Assembly (NCBI RefSeq): GCF_036226405.1
Contig: NZ_CP108464.1
Location: forward strand, 9,060,355-9,124,354
Origin: Streptomyces sp. NBC_01260
GTDB taxonomy: Bacteria > Actinomycetota > Actinomycetes > Streptomycetales > Streptomycetaceae
Direction of reading: 5' to 3'
Length of the DNA: 64,000 bases
Numbering within the stretch: position 1 is the first letter of the stretch; every line of letters starts with the position of its first letter. The translations under genes were made by a program, and so were the position numbers. The notes under the pieces were generated by a model. The model was not told the origin of the DNA. It searched no databases and saw only the letters and a list, made by a program, of their open reading frames with translations. Shown one piece after another: positions 24,332 to 31,791 of the stretch.

Positions 24332-24670
24332 ATGACAGCAGACGACTCGTTCGGCCGTCTCGATGACGACGACTACCCCGCCTACACCATGGGCCGGGCC
24401 GCCGACATGCTCGGTACTACCCAGGGCTTCCTCCGCGCGATTGGCGAAGCCCGCCTCATCACCCCGCTCCGTTCCGCTGGCGGGCACCGCCGTTACTCCC
24501 GCTACCAGCTGCGCATCGCGGCCCGAGCGCGTGAGCTCGTCGACAACGGGACCCCCATCGAGGCCGCCTGCCGCATCGTCATCCTCGAAGACCAGCTCGA
24601 AGAGGCCCAGCGCATCAATGCCGAACACCGCCGCGCCGCCGAATCGGCGAATCCCACGGCCGTGCCCTGA
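24332..24670 (+). CDS. MerR-type HTH transcriptional regulator (BldC/HspR-like size)
   Basis: 112 residues from ATG 24332 with AGAGAGG upstream. The MerR wing-HTH is clear: YTMGRAADMLGTTQGFLRAI, GEARLITPLRSAGGHRRYSR, YQLRIAARARELVDNG. A short C-terminal helix follows (ILEDQLEEAQRINAEHRRAA). Streptomyces encodes many such single-domain MerR proteins. The unusual feature is the long leader and hairpin in front. Confidence 0.88.
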   Translation: MTADDSFGRLDDDDYPAYTMGRAADMLGTTQGFLRAIGEARLITPLRSAGGHRRYSRYQLRIAARARELVDNGTPIEAACRIVILEDQLEEAQRINAEHRRAAESANPTAVP

Positions 24671-25003
24671 GACGCCTGGCATCGGCCACTTCGTCGCCTC
24701 CTTTCATGCACGTCGACCGGAACGCCTCGGCGTCCCGGTCGACAGGGCCGTCGAAGCATCGGCGTTGCGCCGCGCGATGCCGGCAAGAAGACGCAGGCGC
24801 GGCTGGGGCGGTTGACCGGAGCCGCGGCCCGCAATCGTCTGGGAGGCCCGTGAAAACGCTGTGACGAGGGTGGGGCTGCCGGACCGGAAGGGGCCCAACG
24901 TGACCGGCCGGTCCGGCAGCCTCGGTGACCGGACAGACTCCGAGGCTGCCGGCCGGGTGCAGCGGGTGCGGGCCGTGGGGCGACCACCGCACCACACTGG
25001 TCT
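24671..25003. other. Gap with inverted repeats
   Basis: No gene is supported. GGCTGCCGGACCGG (24874-24887) pairs with CCGGTCCGGCAGCC (24908-24921) around a 20-base loop. It may be a bidirectional terminator between the MerR gene and the convergent gene at 25004. Confidence 0.45.
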
Positions 25004-25192
25004 CTATCGCAGGGGCCACGGGCTGCCTGCCAGCATGACCCACTCCCGGTCCACCTGACCGGGCACGACACGCCCCGCCGCCATCCAGTGCGCGGCCAGC
25101 GCCGCGAAGATCGGCTCACCTGGCGGAGCGGGAGGCGGCGGTGCGGCGCGGTCGCTGATCTGAGTGGCGGGCCGCGTCGTCGTCTTGGTCAC
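25004..25192 (-). CDS. Small hypothetical protein
   Basis: 62 residues from ATG 25192. A Pro-rich linker (RAAPPPPAPPGEPIF) precedes an actinomycete-like helical motif (FAALAAHWMAAGRVVPGQVD, then REWVMLAGSPW). Lies 29 bases after the stop of the next minus-strand gene, so the two may be co-transcribed. Function unknown. Confidence 0.55.
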   Translation of the reverse strand: MTKTTTRPATQISDRAAPPPPAPPGEPIFAALAAHWMAAGRVVPGQVDREWVMLAGSPWPLR

Positions 25193-25221
25193 ACCGTTCT
25201 AACGCCCGACCGCCGCGACGG

Positions 25222-25458
25222 TTACCCGTGGCGGGTACGGCGTTCGCGCAGCGCGGTGCGGGCCTGGGTGATGCCGAGCAGGAGACCGAATTCCTGGAGC
25301 GCGATGTGCTGGACGTCCTCGGCGGTGGCGGGACTGCCCTCGCTGCTGCGGGCGTGGGCGAGTTCGGCGGCGCCCAGGGCGAGCAGCTGCTCGCGGTCGC
25401 GCTCGTCATGCTGGTCGGTGGTGTACGCGGCCAGGACCTGCCGCCAGATTCCGCTCAC
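25222..25458 (-). CDS. Small hypothetical helical protein
   Basis: 78 residues from GTG 25458 ([20 protein letters not shown]). The rest is helical and charged ([40 protein letters not shown]). It looks like a small plasmid-type accessory protein. Unrecognised. The gene stands upstream of, and in the same direction as, the 25004-25192 gene. Confidence 0.55.
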   Translation of the reverse strand: MSGIWRQVLAAYTTDQHDERDREQLLALGAAELAHARSSEGSPATAEDVQHIALQEFGLLLGITQARTALRERRTRHG

Positions 25459-25542
25459 CGGCCGCGCCCGTCGCGTGGGGCGGGAACAGCAGCCGCGTAC
25501 GCGTCCTGCGGCGGATCGTCCGTCTCCGCCTCTGGGCGGTGA

Positions 25543-25789
25543 ATGCCGAACGGGCCCGGGGTGCCATGGGGAACCCCGACCACCGTGGTGGACGACGGCA
25601 CCCGGGCCCTGCGCGGCTGGGCCATCGCCACCGCCCCGACCTCCGGCACGGTCCTCACCGCGATGCGCATGGCGCTCACCCACGAGAGCGACGTCTCGCC
25701 GTTCGGCGCGGTGCCCGAGCTCGTACGGATCGACCGCGGTCTGGAGTTCGCAGCCGGCGCGGTGAAGGAGGTCCTGGGAGCCGCGCGAG
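25543..25789 (+). pseudogene. Mu/IS481-type integrase-core fragment
   Basis: About 80 residues match the middle of an rve-type transposase: [20 protein letters not shown] (first catalytic-strand region), [20 protein letters not shown], then [18 protein letters not shown] with the second Asp and the Glu position. Both ends are missing. The frame runs into the relaxase fragment start region at about 25790, so the two remnants abut. Confidence 0.65.
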
Positions 25790-26806
25790 GTGACGCCCGG
25801 CCGCCGGCCCGTCATGGAGATTTCAGGTATCGACCAGCGGCTCATCGGCTGGCAGTCGACCCGCCGCCAGCAGATCGAGGACGCCATGTCCGTCCTGACT
25901 GCCACGTACGAGAAGAAGCACGGGCACACGCCGGGGGAGCGGGCCGCCCACGCGCTGGCCTGCCAGGCCGCCGACCGGACGCGCCCGCACAAGCGCACCG
26001 TGCTGCGGTCGCTGTCCGAGCTGCGCGAGGGATGGCGGGAGTCAGCCATCGCCGCGTTCGGCGCCGATGTCGTCTCCCGGCTGGCGGAGCGGGCGCGGGC
26101 GGCAGCCGCCGCGGCGGTGTGGGCGCGGGTACGGCCGGTGGTCGACGTGGTTCTGGCCGCCGTCGACGTCGTCGCCGTGGTGTACGTCATGCGCGGGGCG
26201 TTCAAACGCCACCACCTGCTTGCCGAAGCCCGCCGCCACCTCTCCTACGTCCTGCGCGGCCGCCCCCACCAGCCGGGCCTGGACGAACAGATCGTGCAGA
26301 CGGCCGTCGACGACTACACCCGCCCCGTCGGCCGGGGCCGGACGAGGACCGCCGACCTGCGCGCCCTGTACCCGCGCGACACTGACGACCAGGCCGTGCT
26401 GCGCCCGCTGACCCGCAAGCGCACCGCGCCCCCGTACGAGCGGGCCCGCCTCGCTGCCGGTGCCCTGGCAGCCCGGGTCAACGCGGCGCGGCGTGCGGAG
26501 CGACTGGGCTCCCGCACCCGGCCGCGCACCGTCGCCGTGCCCGCTACCTCGAGCTCGCACCCGCGCCCGTTCCGCACCGGACCGAACGGCGGCCGCCTCC
26601 TGGAGCCGGAGACCGGCGTCGAGACGGTGGAGCGGACCCGCCAGACCATGGAAGCCGCCGCCGCGCAGTTGGCCGCCACGATCCAGGACAGCAAGCGGGC
26701 ACGCGAAGTCGCTCACGGCCTCCGCCCACAGCCCGCCCCGGCGCCGCACACCCAGCAGCCCGGCATCCAGCACACGCCGGGCCGACCCACAGGAGGAGTC
26801 GCGTGA
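25790..26806 (+). pseudogene. C-terminal part of a MobF-type conjugative relaxase
   Basis: 338 residues. The first third, IDQRLIGWQSTRRQQIEDAM, then TYEKKHGHTPGERAAHALAC and WRESAIAAFGADVVSRLAER, is the pattern found in the middle of TraA/MobF relaxase-helicases of actinomycete plasmids. The catalytic HUH domain with its Tyr residues and the helicase P-loop are absent. The gene begins at GTG 25790 right at the junction with the integrase fragment, so it is a truncated relic of a transfer region. A 3' partner overlaps by GTGA at 26803. Confidence 0.65.
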
Positions 26807-26870
26807 GTACCCCGGAGAACTGCCCAACCCGCAGGACGCCCTCGCCCGAGCTCGCGCAGCCCACCAGGAG

Positions 26871-27149
26871 ATGGCCACCGCGCTCGACGAGGACCAGGAG
26901 CCCGAGCCCGATGAGCCCGCGGGGTGGCAGCCGGTCTGGAAGCGGCCCCGGACACCGAAGTCGAAGGCGGCGAAGAAGCTGGAGCTGCACAAGCAGCGGC
27001 GGCGGCTCCAGGACGCCGGAAAGCGCCGCCTCGCGGCCGGGGAGTCCCGCCGGCCCCGCTCCCGGCAGAGCCGGATCGGCAACGCGGCCGCGCGCCGCGA
27101 TGCCCGCGCCCTGTCCCGTGTGCGGCACTCCAGTGCCTGGCTGTGGTGA
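26871..27149 (+). CDS. Basic hypothetical protein after the relaxase fragment
   Basis: The coherent stretch reads LPNPQDALARARAAHQEMAT, then EPDEPAGWQPVWKRPRTPKS and a very basic tail (KKLELHKQRRRLQDAGKRRL). The good sequence begins upstream of ATG 26871 (from about 26805) without a start codon in that frame. GTG 26803, which overlaps the relaxase stop, is in another frame. Either ATG 26871 is used, or a frameshift near 26805 has separated the true start. Probably a small plasmid-transfer accessory protein. Confidence 0.5.
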   Translation: MATALDEDQEPEPDEPAGWQPVWKRPRTPKSKAAKKLELHKQRRRLQDAGKRRLAAGESRRPRSRQSRIGNAAARRDARALSRVRHSSAWLW

Positions 27150-27276
27150 CGATGCCGGGCATCGCCCACCGAGTGGAACCCACGATGCTCAGCATCGAGT
27201 GGACGATGTCCGGCATCCGATGCTCCGCACCGCACGCGAAGCGCACCTCCCGGATCGGGCGCACCGGCCAACCGCC

Positions 27277-27418
27277 CACCCCTTGTCCAGCTCCGGACGG
27301 GCGACCCGGCACCCCTTGTCCAGCTTCGGGCGGGAGCCCGCCCACCCCTTGTCCAGGTCCGGACGGGCGCACGTTTCTCCTTGACCACGTTGGATAGCGG
27401 AGCGTTTCCCCTTGTCAG
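27277..27418 (+). repeat. Iteron-like tandem repeats (five units)
   Basis: CACCCCTTGTCCAG occurs at 27277, 27310 and 27343. Diverged units TTTCTCCTTGACCA at 27374 and TTTCCCCTTGTCAG at 27405 keep a 31-33 base period. The units lie in a noncoding stretch between plasmid-type gene remnants, as plasmid replication iterons do. Confidence 0.65.
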
Positions 27419-27559
27419 AGCAGGTCCCGGCCGCCGATCAGGTCGCGGTCTAGGGGGTCTGTGATATAGGGCCCGCCGCCGCGCGCCCGGTGCGGCGCGG
27501 TGCGGCGGCGCGCACCGGATACGCGGTGCGGTGGTGCGCCCCGGATACGCGGTGCGGTG

Positions 27560-27587
27560 TGGTGGTGCGGCGCGCGCCGCACCACCA
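27560..27587. repeat. 28-bp perfect palindrome
   Basis: TGGTGGTGCGGCGC joined without a loop to its exact reverse complement. It follows GC-rich units CCGGATACGCGGTGCGG repeated at 27508 and 27541. Located 17 bases before the stop of the convergent gene at 27604, so it could be a terminator or part of an origin region with the repeats at 27277-27418. Confidence 0.7.
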
Positions 27588-27603
27588 CAGTCCCGGATGC
27601 GCT

Positions 27604-28045
27604 CTACGCGGTGGTCCGGCGCACCAGGTGCGCCTCCATCGCCTGCTTCATCCCCGCGGCCTCCAGCTGCCGGAGGACATCGGCGACGTTGCCGTGGTCG
27701 TCGGTGAGGATGTTCTCGGTGAAGCGGATGATGGTCTGGGCGATGCCCGGCGCACCGGCCAGGCACTCGCCGTCGCAGGAGCTCCAGCAGAAGCCGTCCG
27801 AGCGCCGCCGCCAGGAAGGAATGCGCGCAGGGCTCCCCGTCGTGGTCGTCCACGGCGGTGACCGGGATGAAGATGCGCGCGGCGACGTCCAGGAGCATCT
27901 TGAGCACCTCCGGGCCCATGCCGTCGACGACCGCGCAGGCGGTATCGATGTCGCCGGCCTGCAACGCCTGGATGTAGGCGAAGGCGCCGACGACACCCTC
28001 CGGCTCCATCGGGGCGAGCGGCGCGGTGACGGTGTTCTCGGGCAT
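27604..28045 (-). pseudogene. Hypothetical protein with a frameshift
   Basis: Starts at ATG 28045 (MPENTVTAPLAPMEPEGVVG) and reads sensibly to FLAAALGRLLLELL. The matching 3' half (DGECLAGAPGIAQTIIRFTE, later NVADVLRQLEAAGMKQAMEA) lies one frame over and ends at 27604. One extra base near 27773-27776 accounts for the shift. Helical, cytoplasmic, unknown family. Possibly functional only if the shift is a sequencing artefact. Confidence 0.6.
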
Positions 28046-28509
28046 GACGACTCCTCACGTACGGGCCGCCCCGCTGATCGCGGCGGCCTCAAGAGGAGCC
28101 TCTATTTGCGGCCCTGTGGACAGAGTCCGGCCGCTGAGGAGGGAGACCTCTCCCCCGCCGGTTGATTGTGACGACGCAGCGCAGTTGGCAAAGCAGCACG
28201 CTTGTTGGCAAGCGTCGCCGATGTTGTCCTGTGGTTACTCTGCGGAGTGCCAGATTGGTCAACGGCTCTGGGGCCGCTGTCCAGAGCGGTGGCGTACGGC
28301 GACTCTGGCTGTCCACGGTGCGATGAACGCGGCATCCACGGAGATGCTTGCCAGGAGAAGCACTTCCCGCAGCCGGCGGCCGAGGGCGGCCGTTCGGGTG
28401 GTTGCAGAGGCCGTGATCATCCTCAGGGGTGAACGCGGCTGGGGCGAGACGTGGGCGGCGGGAGTGAATGAGGAGCTCCCGGTTTCCGACCGGGCCTTAC
28501 CTCTGCCTA
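28046..28509. other. Gap holding site C
   Basis: No gene is supported. It contains site C at 28184-28211 and, at its right end, sequence that before the IS5 insertion was continuous with the leader of the gene at 29532. Confidence 0.5.
28184..28211 (+). repeat. GTTGGCAA-core site C
   Basis: GTTGGCAA at 28184-28191 and 28204-28211, 20 bases apart, inside arms CGACGC (28172-28177) and GCGTCG (28212-28217), after TGTGACG. It is close in sequence and spacing to the reverse complement of site B. Confidence 0.55.
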
Positions 28510-28525
28510 GGTCCTGTTTCTCGGA

Positions 28526-29128
28526 TCATGTACGGAGCCAGATCATGAGTGCTGCGAGTGTGACGGTGCCGAGGTAGATGTAGGCGCGTTTCTCGTAGCG
28601 GGTCGCGACGGCGCGGAAGCCTTTGAGGCGGTTGATGGTGCGTTCGACGGTGTTGCGCTTCTTGTAGAGCTCGCTGTCGAAACCGGTAGGCCGACCGCCG
28701 CGTGAACCTCGGTTCTTGCGGTGTCTCTGCTGGTCGAGACGTTCGGGGATGGTGTGCCGGATTCCGCGTCGTCGCAGGTAGCGGCGGTTCTTCCGGGACG
28801 TGTAGGCCTTGTCCGCCAAGACATGGTCGGGCCGGGTGCGTGGCCGGCCGACTCCGGCTCGCGGCACCAGAACCTGTTCCAGCACCCGCTCGAGCTGGGG
28901 TCCGTCTCCGTAGTGTCCGGGTGTCAGGACGAAGGCGAGGGGCCGGCATCGTCCCTCGGCAACGAGGTGGATCTTGGTGGTGAATCCTCCGCGGGAACGT
29001 CCCAGACATTCGCCGACCTGACCACCTCCTCCAGGCGGATGGTCAGTCTCCGCAGTACCGGATCGACCTGGTTCGTCCCCCACTTGGCCCCCTTTGAGGG
29101 ACGGCGGCCGGGGGCGCTTTCCTCGCAC
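28526..29128 (-). CDS. IS5 transposase, second frame (OrfB)
   Basis: DDE_Tnp_1 half: GRSRGGFTTKIHLVAEGRCR, the second Asp in VLADKAYTSRKNRRYLRRRG, and the catalytic Glu in LYKKRNTVERTINRLKGFRA. It ends TLAALMIWLRT. Complete, so the element may be active if frameshifting works. Confidence 0.85.
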   Translation of the reverse strand: MRGKRPRPPSLKGGQVGDEPGRSGTAETDHPPGGGGQVGECLGRSRGGFTTKIHLVAEGRCRPLAFVLTPGHYGDGPQLERVLEQVLVPRAGVGRPRTRPDHVLADKAYTSRKNRRYLRRRGIRHTIPERLDQQRHRKNRGSRGGRPTGFDSELYKKRNTVERTINRLKGFRAVATRYEKRAYIYLGTVTLAALMIWLRT

Positions 29129-29456
29129 CGGCGGCGTGCTGGTGGGCTCGCACGGCTGTCGAGTCCACCGACACGTCCCAGTCGATGCCGCCCTCGGCGT
29201 CCTCGGCTACCTGGATGCGAGACAGCAGCATCTGCCAGGTTCCATCGGCTGACCAGCGACGATGTCGTTTATAGACCGTCTCCCATGGCCCGAATCGCTC
29301 CGGCAGATCCCGCCACTGCACGCCGGTCCGCACCCGGTAGAGAACCCCGTTGATCACCCGGCGGTGATCGCTCCACCGACCTCCACGCGTACCACCAGGA
29401 GGTAGGAACGACTCCAGCCGATCCCACTCCGCATTCGTCAGATCCCCACGGCCCAT
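29043..29456 (-). CDS. IS5 transposase, first frame (OrfA)
   Basis: Starts at ATG 29456 with the DUF4096 pattern MGRGDLTNAEWDRLESFLPP, then WSDHRRVINGVLYRVRTGVQ, WRDLPERFGPWETVYKRHRR. The first DDE Asp is in WDVSVDSTAVRAHQHAAG. The frame continues into OrfB by the ribosomal frameshift usual for the IS427 group. Overlap with OrfB: 29043-29128. Confidence 0.85.
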   Translation of the reverse strand: MGRGDLTNAEWDRLESFLPPGGTRGGRWSDHRRVINGVLYRVRTGVQWRDLPERFGPWETVYKRHRRWSADGTWQMLLSRIQVAEDAEGGIDWDVSVDSTAVRAHQHAAGARKAPPAAVPQRGPSGGRTRSIRYCGD

Positions 29457-29531
29457 GAACCCAGCCTGGCCCCAACACCCCTCGCAGGTCAGGAGATCCG
29501 AGAAACAGGACCTAGAAAGGGCACGATTCAC

Positions 29532-29930
29532 ATGCGCATGCGTTCCAAGCTGGTCCTGGCCGGCCTCGGCGTCGTCACCGTGGGCGCCACCCTGGGCGGG
29601 ATCGCGATGGCCGCCGATCCCACCAGCAACACCGTGGCCCCCTACGCGCAGGCCGCCGCTACCGTCAACTCGGACGGCGGCACCTCCCAGAAGACCAACA
29701 CCGTCACCTCGGTCAGCAGGCCCGCCACCGGCTCGTACTGCGTCGTCCTGGCATCGGGCGTTCAGGCCTCCAAGTCCATCCCGATGGCCACCCTCAGCAA
29801 CACCGCCCCCCGGAACAGCGGCGTCCGCGTCTCTCGCAACGACTCCTCCTGCCCGGCCAACTCCATCCGCGTGACCACCAGCACCGACGGGGCAGCGGCG
29901 AACCAGCCGTTCTACCTGCTCATTCCGTAA
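29532..29930 (+). CDS. Small secreted protein
   Basis: 132 residues from ATG 29532. A Sec signal peptide is obvious: basic MRMRSK, a hydrophobic core, then IAMAADP with cleavage likely after AMA. The mature part is Ser/Thr/Asn-rich with two Cys (GSYCVVLASG, NDSSCPANSI) that could form one disulphide, and ends NQPFYLLIP. The ribosome site GAAAGGG at 29515 is 3 bases from the IS5 right end, so the native promoter has been displaced. Function unknown. Confidence 0.8.
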   Translation: MRMRSKLVLAGLGVVTVGATLGGIAMAADPTSNTVAPYAQAAATVNSDGGTSQKTNTVTSVSRPATGSYCVVLASGVQASKSIPMATLSNTAPRNSGVRVSRNDSSCPANSIRVTTSTDGAAANQPFYLLIP

Positions 29931-30003
29931 CAGCCCGTGCTGAGCGGTCCCGTCCGGAAACCCGGACAGGACCGCCACACGCGTCTGGCCGTCGAGGCCA
30001 CGT

Positions 30004-30245
30004 TCACCCCTGGTCGGCGGCATCCGGATCGCGCAGGGGCCGCAGGCCCCGGGCAGCTCCGGCAGATGGAAGGAGTACCGGCCGAGCATGTTGACGTGGT
30101 GACGCACGAACGGGGAGAGCCTGGCCACCTCCTCGTCGCGGACCTCGAAGCCCTCAGTGCGGAGCTGGTCGAGGGCTGCGTCCATGTAGCGGGTGGTGAA
30201 CAGCACCAGGGCGTTGCCAACACGATCCTCGGATAGGCCGGTCAC
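30004..30245 (-). pseudogene. Tn3-family transposase C-terminal remnant
   Basis: Reads GNALVLFTTRYMDAALDQLR, then VRDEEVARLSPFVRHHVNML and GRYSFHLPELPG, the end of Tn3 TnpA. One base is missing in a G run near 30055. The alternative frame gives GLRPLRDPDAADQG and a stop at 30004. The 5' side ends abruptly at about 30240, exactly where site D begins, so recombination at site D removed the rest of the gene. Confidence 0.8.
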
Positions 30246-30261
30246 ATTTCGTGATCACTGG

Positions 30262-30348
30262 TTGCCAACTAACCTGCGGCATCCTTGCCAACTACGAGGC
30301 GTCACAGCTCCCTGCCTTGGGGCGCCCTGCCGCCGTTTTTGCCAACTA
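30262..30348 (-). repeat. GTTGGCAA-core site D (three cores)
   Basis: TTGCCAAC on the plus strand at 30262-30269, 30285-30292 (23 bases apart, as in site A) and 30341-30348. The inverted half GTGATCAC and GTCACA flank the first. The left neighbour is a truncated Tn3 transposase, the right neighbour the IS5 element at 30351. Confidence 0.55.
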
Positions 30349-30422
30349 GGGCGTGTATCGGGTCGTGATCAATCTGTGGGTTTTGTTCTCGTGGAGCGGG
30401 TGGATCGGGTAGTCCGGTGTGT

Positions 30423-30908
30423 ATGACACGGCGGCAACTGACGGACCAGGAGTGGGAGTACGTCGAGCCGTACCTGCCGATCGGCGAGTACGGTCCGTAT
30501 CCCGCACGACTTCGGCAGCAGTTCGAGGGCGTGATCTGGAAGTTCCGCTCGGGAGCGCAGTGGCGGGAGATGCCGGCCGAGTTCGGCCCGTGGTCCACCG
30601 TGCACAACCGCTTCCGGCAGTGGCGGGACGCCGGAGTCTTCGAGACCCTGCTGGAAGGGCTGATCGCGCAGGCGGCCGCGCGGGGTGAGGTGGACCTCTC
30701 CCTGGTCAGCGTGGACTCCACCACCGCCCGGGCCCACCAGGACGCGGCCGGTATGCGTCTGGCCCCCGGCGTGCTCGACGCCCTGGAGAAGGCCGCGGAG
30801 GAAGAGAAGGTCCGGTCAAAGGGGGCACCGAAGAAGAACAAACCGGACCGGGCGCCGATGGCGTCGCCGCGCGAAGACGCCTCCGGCACCGCCGCAAGCT
30901 CCGGTTGA
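30423..30908 (+). CDS. IS5 transposase, first frame (OrfA)
   Basis: Starts at ATG 30423 (MTRRQLTDQEWEYVEPYLPI), then FEGVIWKFRSGAQWREMPAE and FGPWSTVHNRFRQWRDAGVF. The first DDE Asp is in LVSVDSTTARAHQDAAG. It ends with TGA 30906-30908 overlapping OrfB, consistent with frameshift expression. Confidence 0.88.
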   Translation: MTRRQLTDQEWEYVEPYLPIGEYGPYPARLRQQFEGVIWKFRSGAQWREMPAEFGPWSTVHNRFRQWRDAGVFETLLEGLIAQAAARGEVDLSLVSVDSTTARAHQDAAGMRLAPGVLDALEKAAEEEKVRSKGAPKKNKPDRAPMASPREDASGTAASSG

Positions 30909-31414
30909 AAGCCGCCCTGCTCGGACGCTCGCGGGGCGGCCAGACCAGCAAGGTACACATCGCCTGCGACCGCAAGTGCCGACCGCTCGTACTGACCCTG
31001 ACCGTGGGCCAGGCCGCCGACAGCCCGCAGTTCATCCCGGTCCTGGACAAGCTGCGGGTCCGCGGCCCGGCCGGCCGACCCCGCACCCGGCCCGGCGCCG
31101 TCGCCGGCGACAAGGCGTACTCCTCCCGCGGCAACCGCGCCTACCTGCGCAGACGAAACATCAAGGCTGTCATCCCTGAGAAGAAGGACCAGACCACCCA
31201 CCGGAAGAACAAGGGCCGCCAGGGCGGCCGACCCCTCACCCACGACACCGACCTGTACAAGGAACGCAACACTGTCGAGCGCCTGATCAACAAGCTCAAG
31301 GCGTGGCGCGGCATCGCCACCCGCTACGACAAGACCCCCGAGAGCTACCTTGCCGGCCTGCAACTGCGTGCCTCGATGATCTGGATCAAAGACCTCACCC
31401 GGACCGTCGATTGA
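30905..31414 (+). CDS. IS5 transposase, second frame (OrfB)
   Basis: Contains GRSRGGQTSKVHIACDRKCR, second Asp in VAGDKAYSSRGNRAYLRRRN, and catalytic Glu in LYKERNTVERLINKLKAWRG. It ends ASMIWIKDLTRTVD just before the right inverted end. Intact. Confidence 0.88.
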   Translation: MKAALLGRSRGGQTSKVHIACDRKCRPLVLTLTVGQAADSPQFIPVLDKLRVRGPAGRPRTRPGAVAGDKAYSSRGNRAYLRRRNIKAVIPEKKDQTTHRKNKGRQGGRPLTHDTDLYKERNTVERLINKLKAWRGIATRYDKTPESYLAGLQLRASMIWIKDLTRTVD

Positions 31415-31462
31415 TCCCGACTCGATACACGCCCTAGTGTGATGCGCCAGAAATCCTGATGG

Positions 31463-31780
31463 TTAGTTCTGCCCTGTCTGCTGGCTATCGGTTCCGACCT
31501 TGGCGAGGTAATCGGCGAGGGAGTTGAGGATCTCGTCGGCGGTCTTGGTCCAGGTGAAGGGCCTTGGGTTCTCGTTCCAGGTGTCGATCCATGCGGTGAT
31601 GTCGTCCTCCAGGGCCTTCACGGACCTGTGGACGCCGCGGCGAATGAGCTTGTCGGTCAGTAGGCCGAACCACCGCTCGACCTGGTTCATCCAGGAGGAG
31701 CCGGTCGGAGTGAAGTGGATGTGGAAGCGGGGGTGTTTGCCCAGCCAGGTTTTGATCTCGGCGGTGTTGTGGGTGGCGTA
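31463..31780 (-). pseudogene. IS630 transposase, C-terminal piece
   Basis: Begins in mid-protein with YATHNTAEIKTWLGKHPRF, then TPTGSSWMNQVERWFGLLTD with the catalytic Glu in NQVERW, and ends LADYLAKVGTDSQQTGQN. It continues the middle piece at 33113-33226, joined as CDN-YATHN. Confidence 0.85.
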
Positions 31781-31791
31781 GAAGCCCCTAT

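Larger units (their letters stand above)
28510..29512 (-). mobile_element. IS5-family insertion sequence (IS427-like), 1003 bp
   Basis: Perfect 18-bp ends: GGTCCTGTTTCTCGGATC at 28510-28527 and its reverse complement at 29495-29512. A TA duplication flanks it (28508-28509 and 29513-29514). Two overlapping frames on the minus strand encode the transposase. The element has landed immediately upstream of the ribosome site of the secreted-protein gene at 29532. Confidence 0.9.
30351..31434 (+). mobile_element. IS5-family insertion sequence (IS427-like), 1084 bp
   Basis: Imperfect inverted ends GGGCGTGTATCGGGTCG (30351) and GGGCGTGTATCGAGTCG (minus strand, ending 31434). TA duplication at 30349-30350 and 31435-31436. 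Carries OrfA and OrfB on the plus strand. Its right flank touches the left end of the IS630 element. Confidence 0.9.

Noticed and set aside
27277..27418. CRISPR array
   Set aside because: Units are 14 bases conserved with diverging flanks, a 31-33 base period and only five copies. No cas gene is nearby.
26042..28045. 667-codon minus-strand frame through the relaxase fragment and repeats
   Set aside because: Only the first 80 residues at 28045 look coding. The rest is antisense to the relaxase fragment and reads through the tandem repeats.
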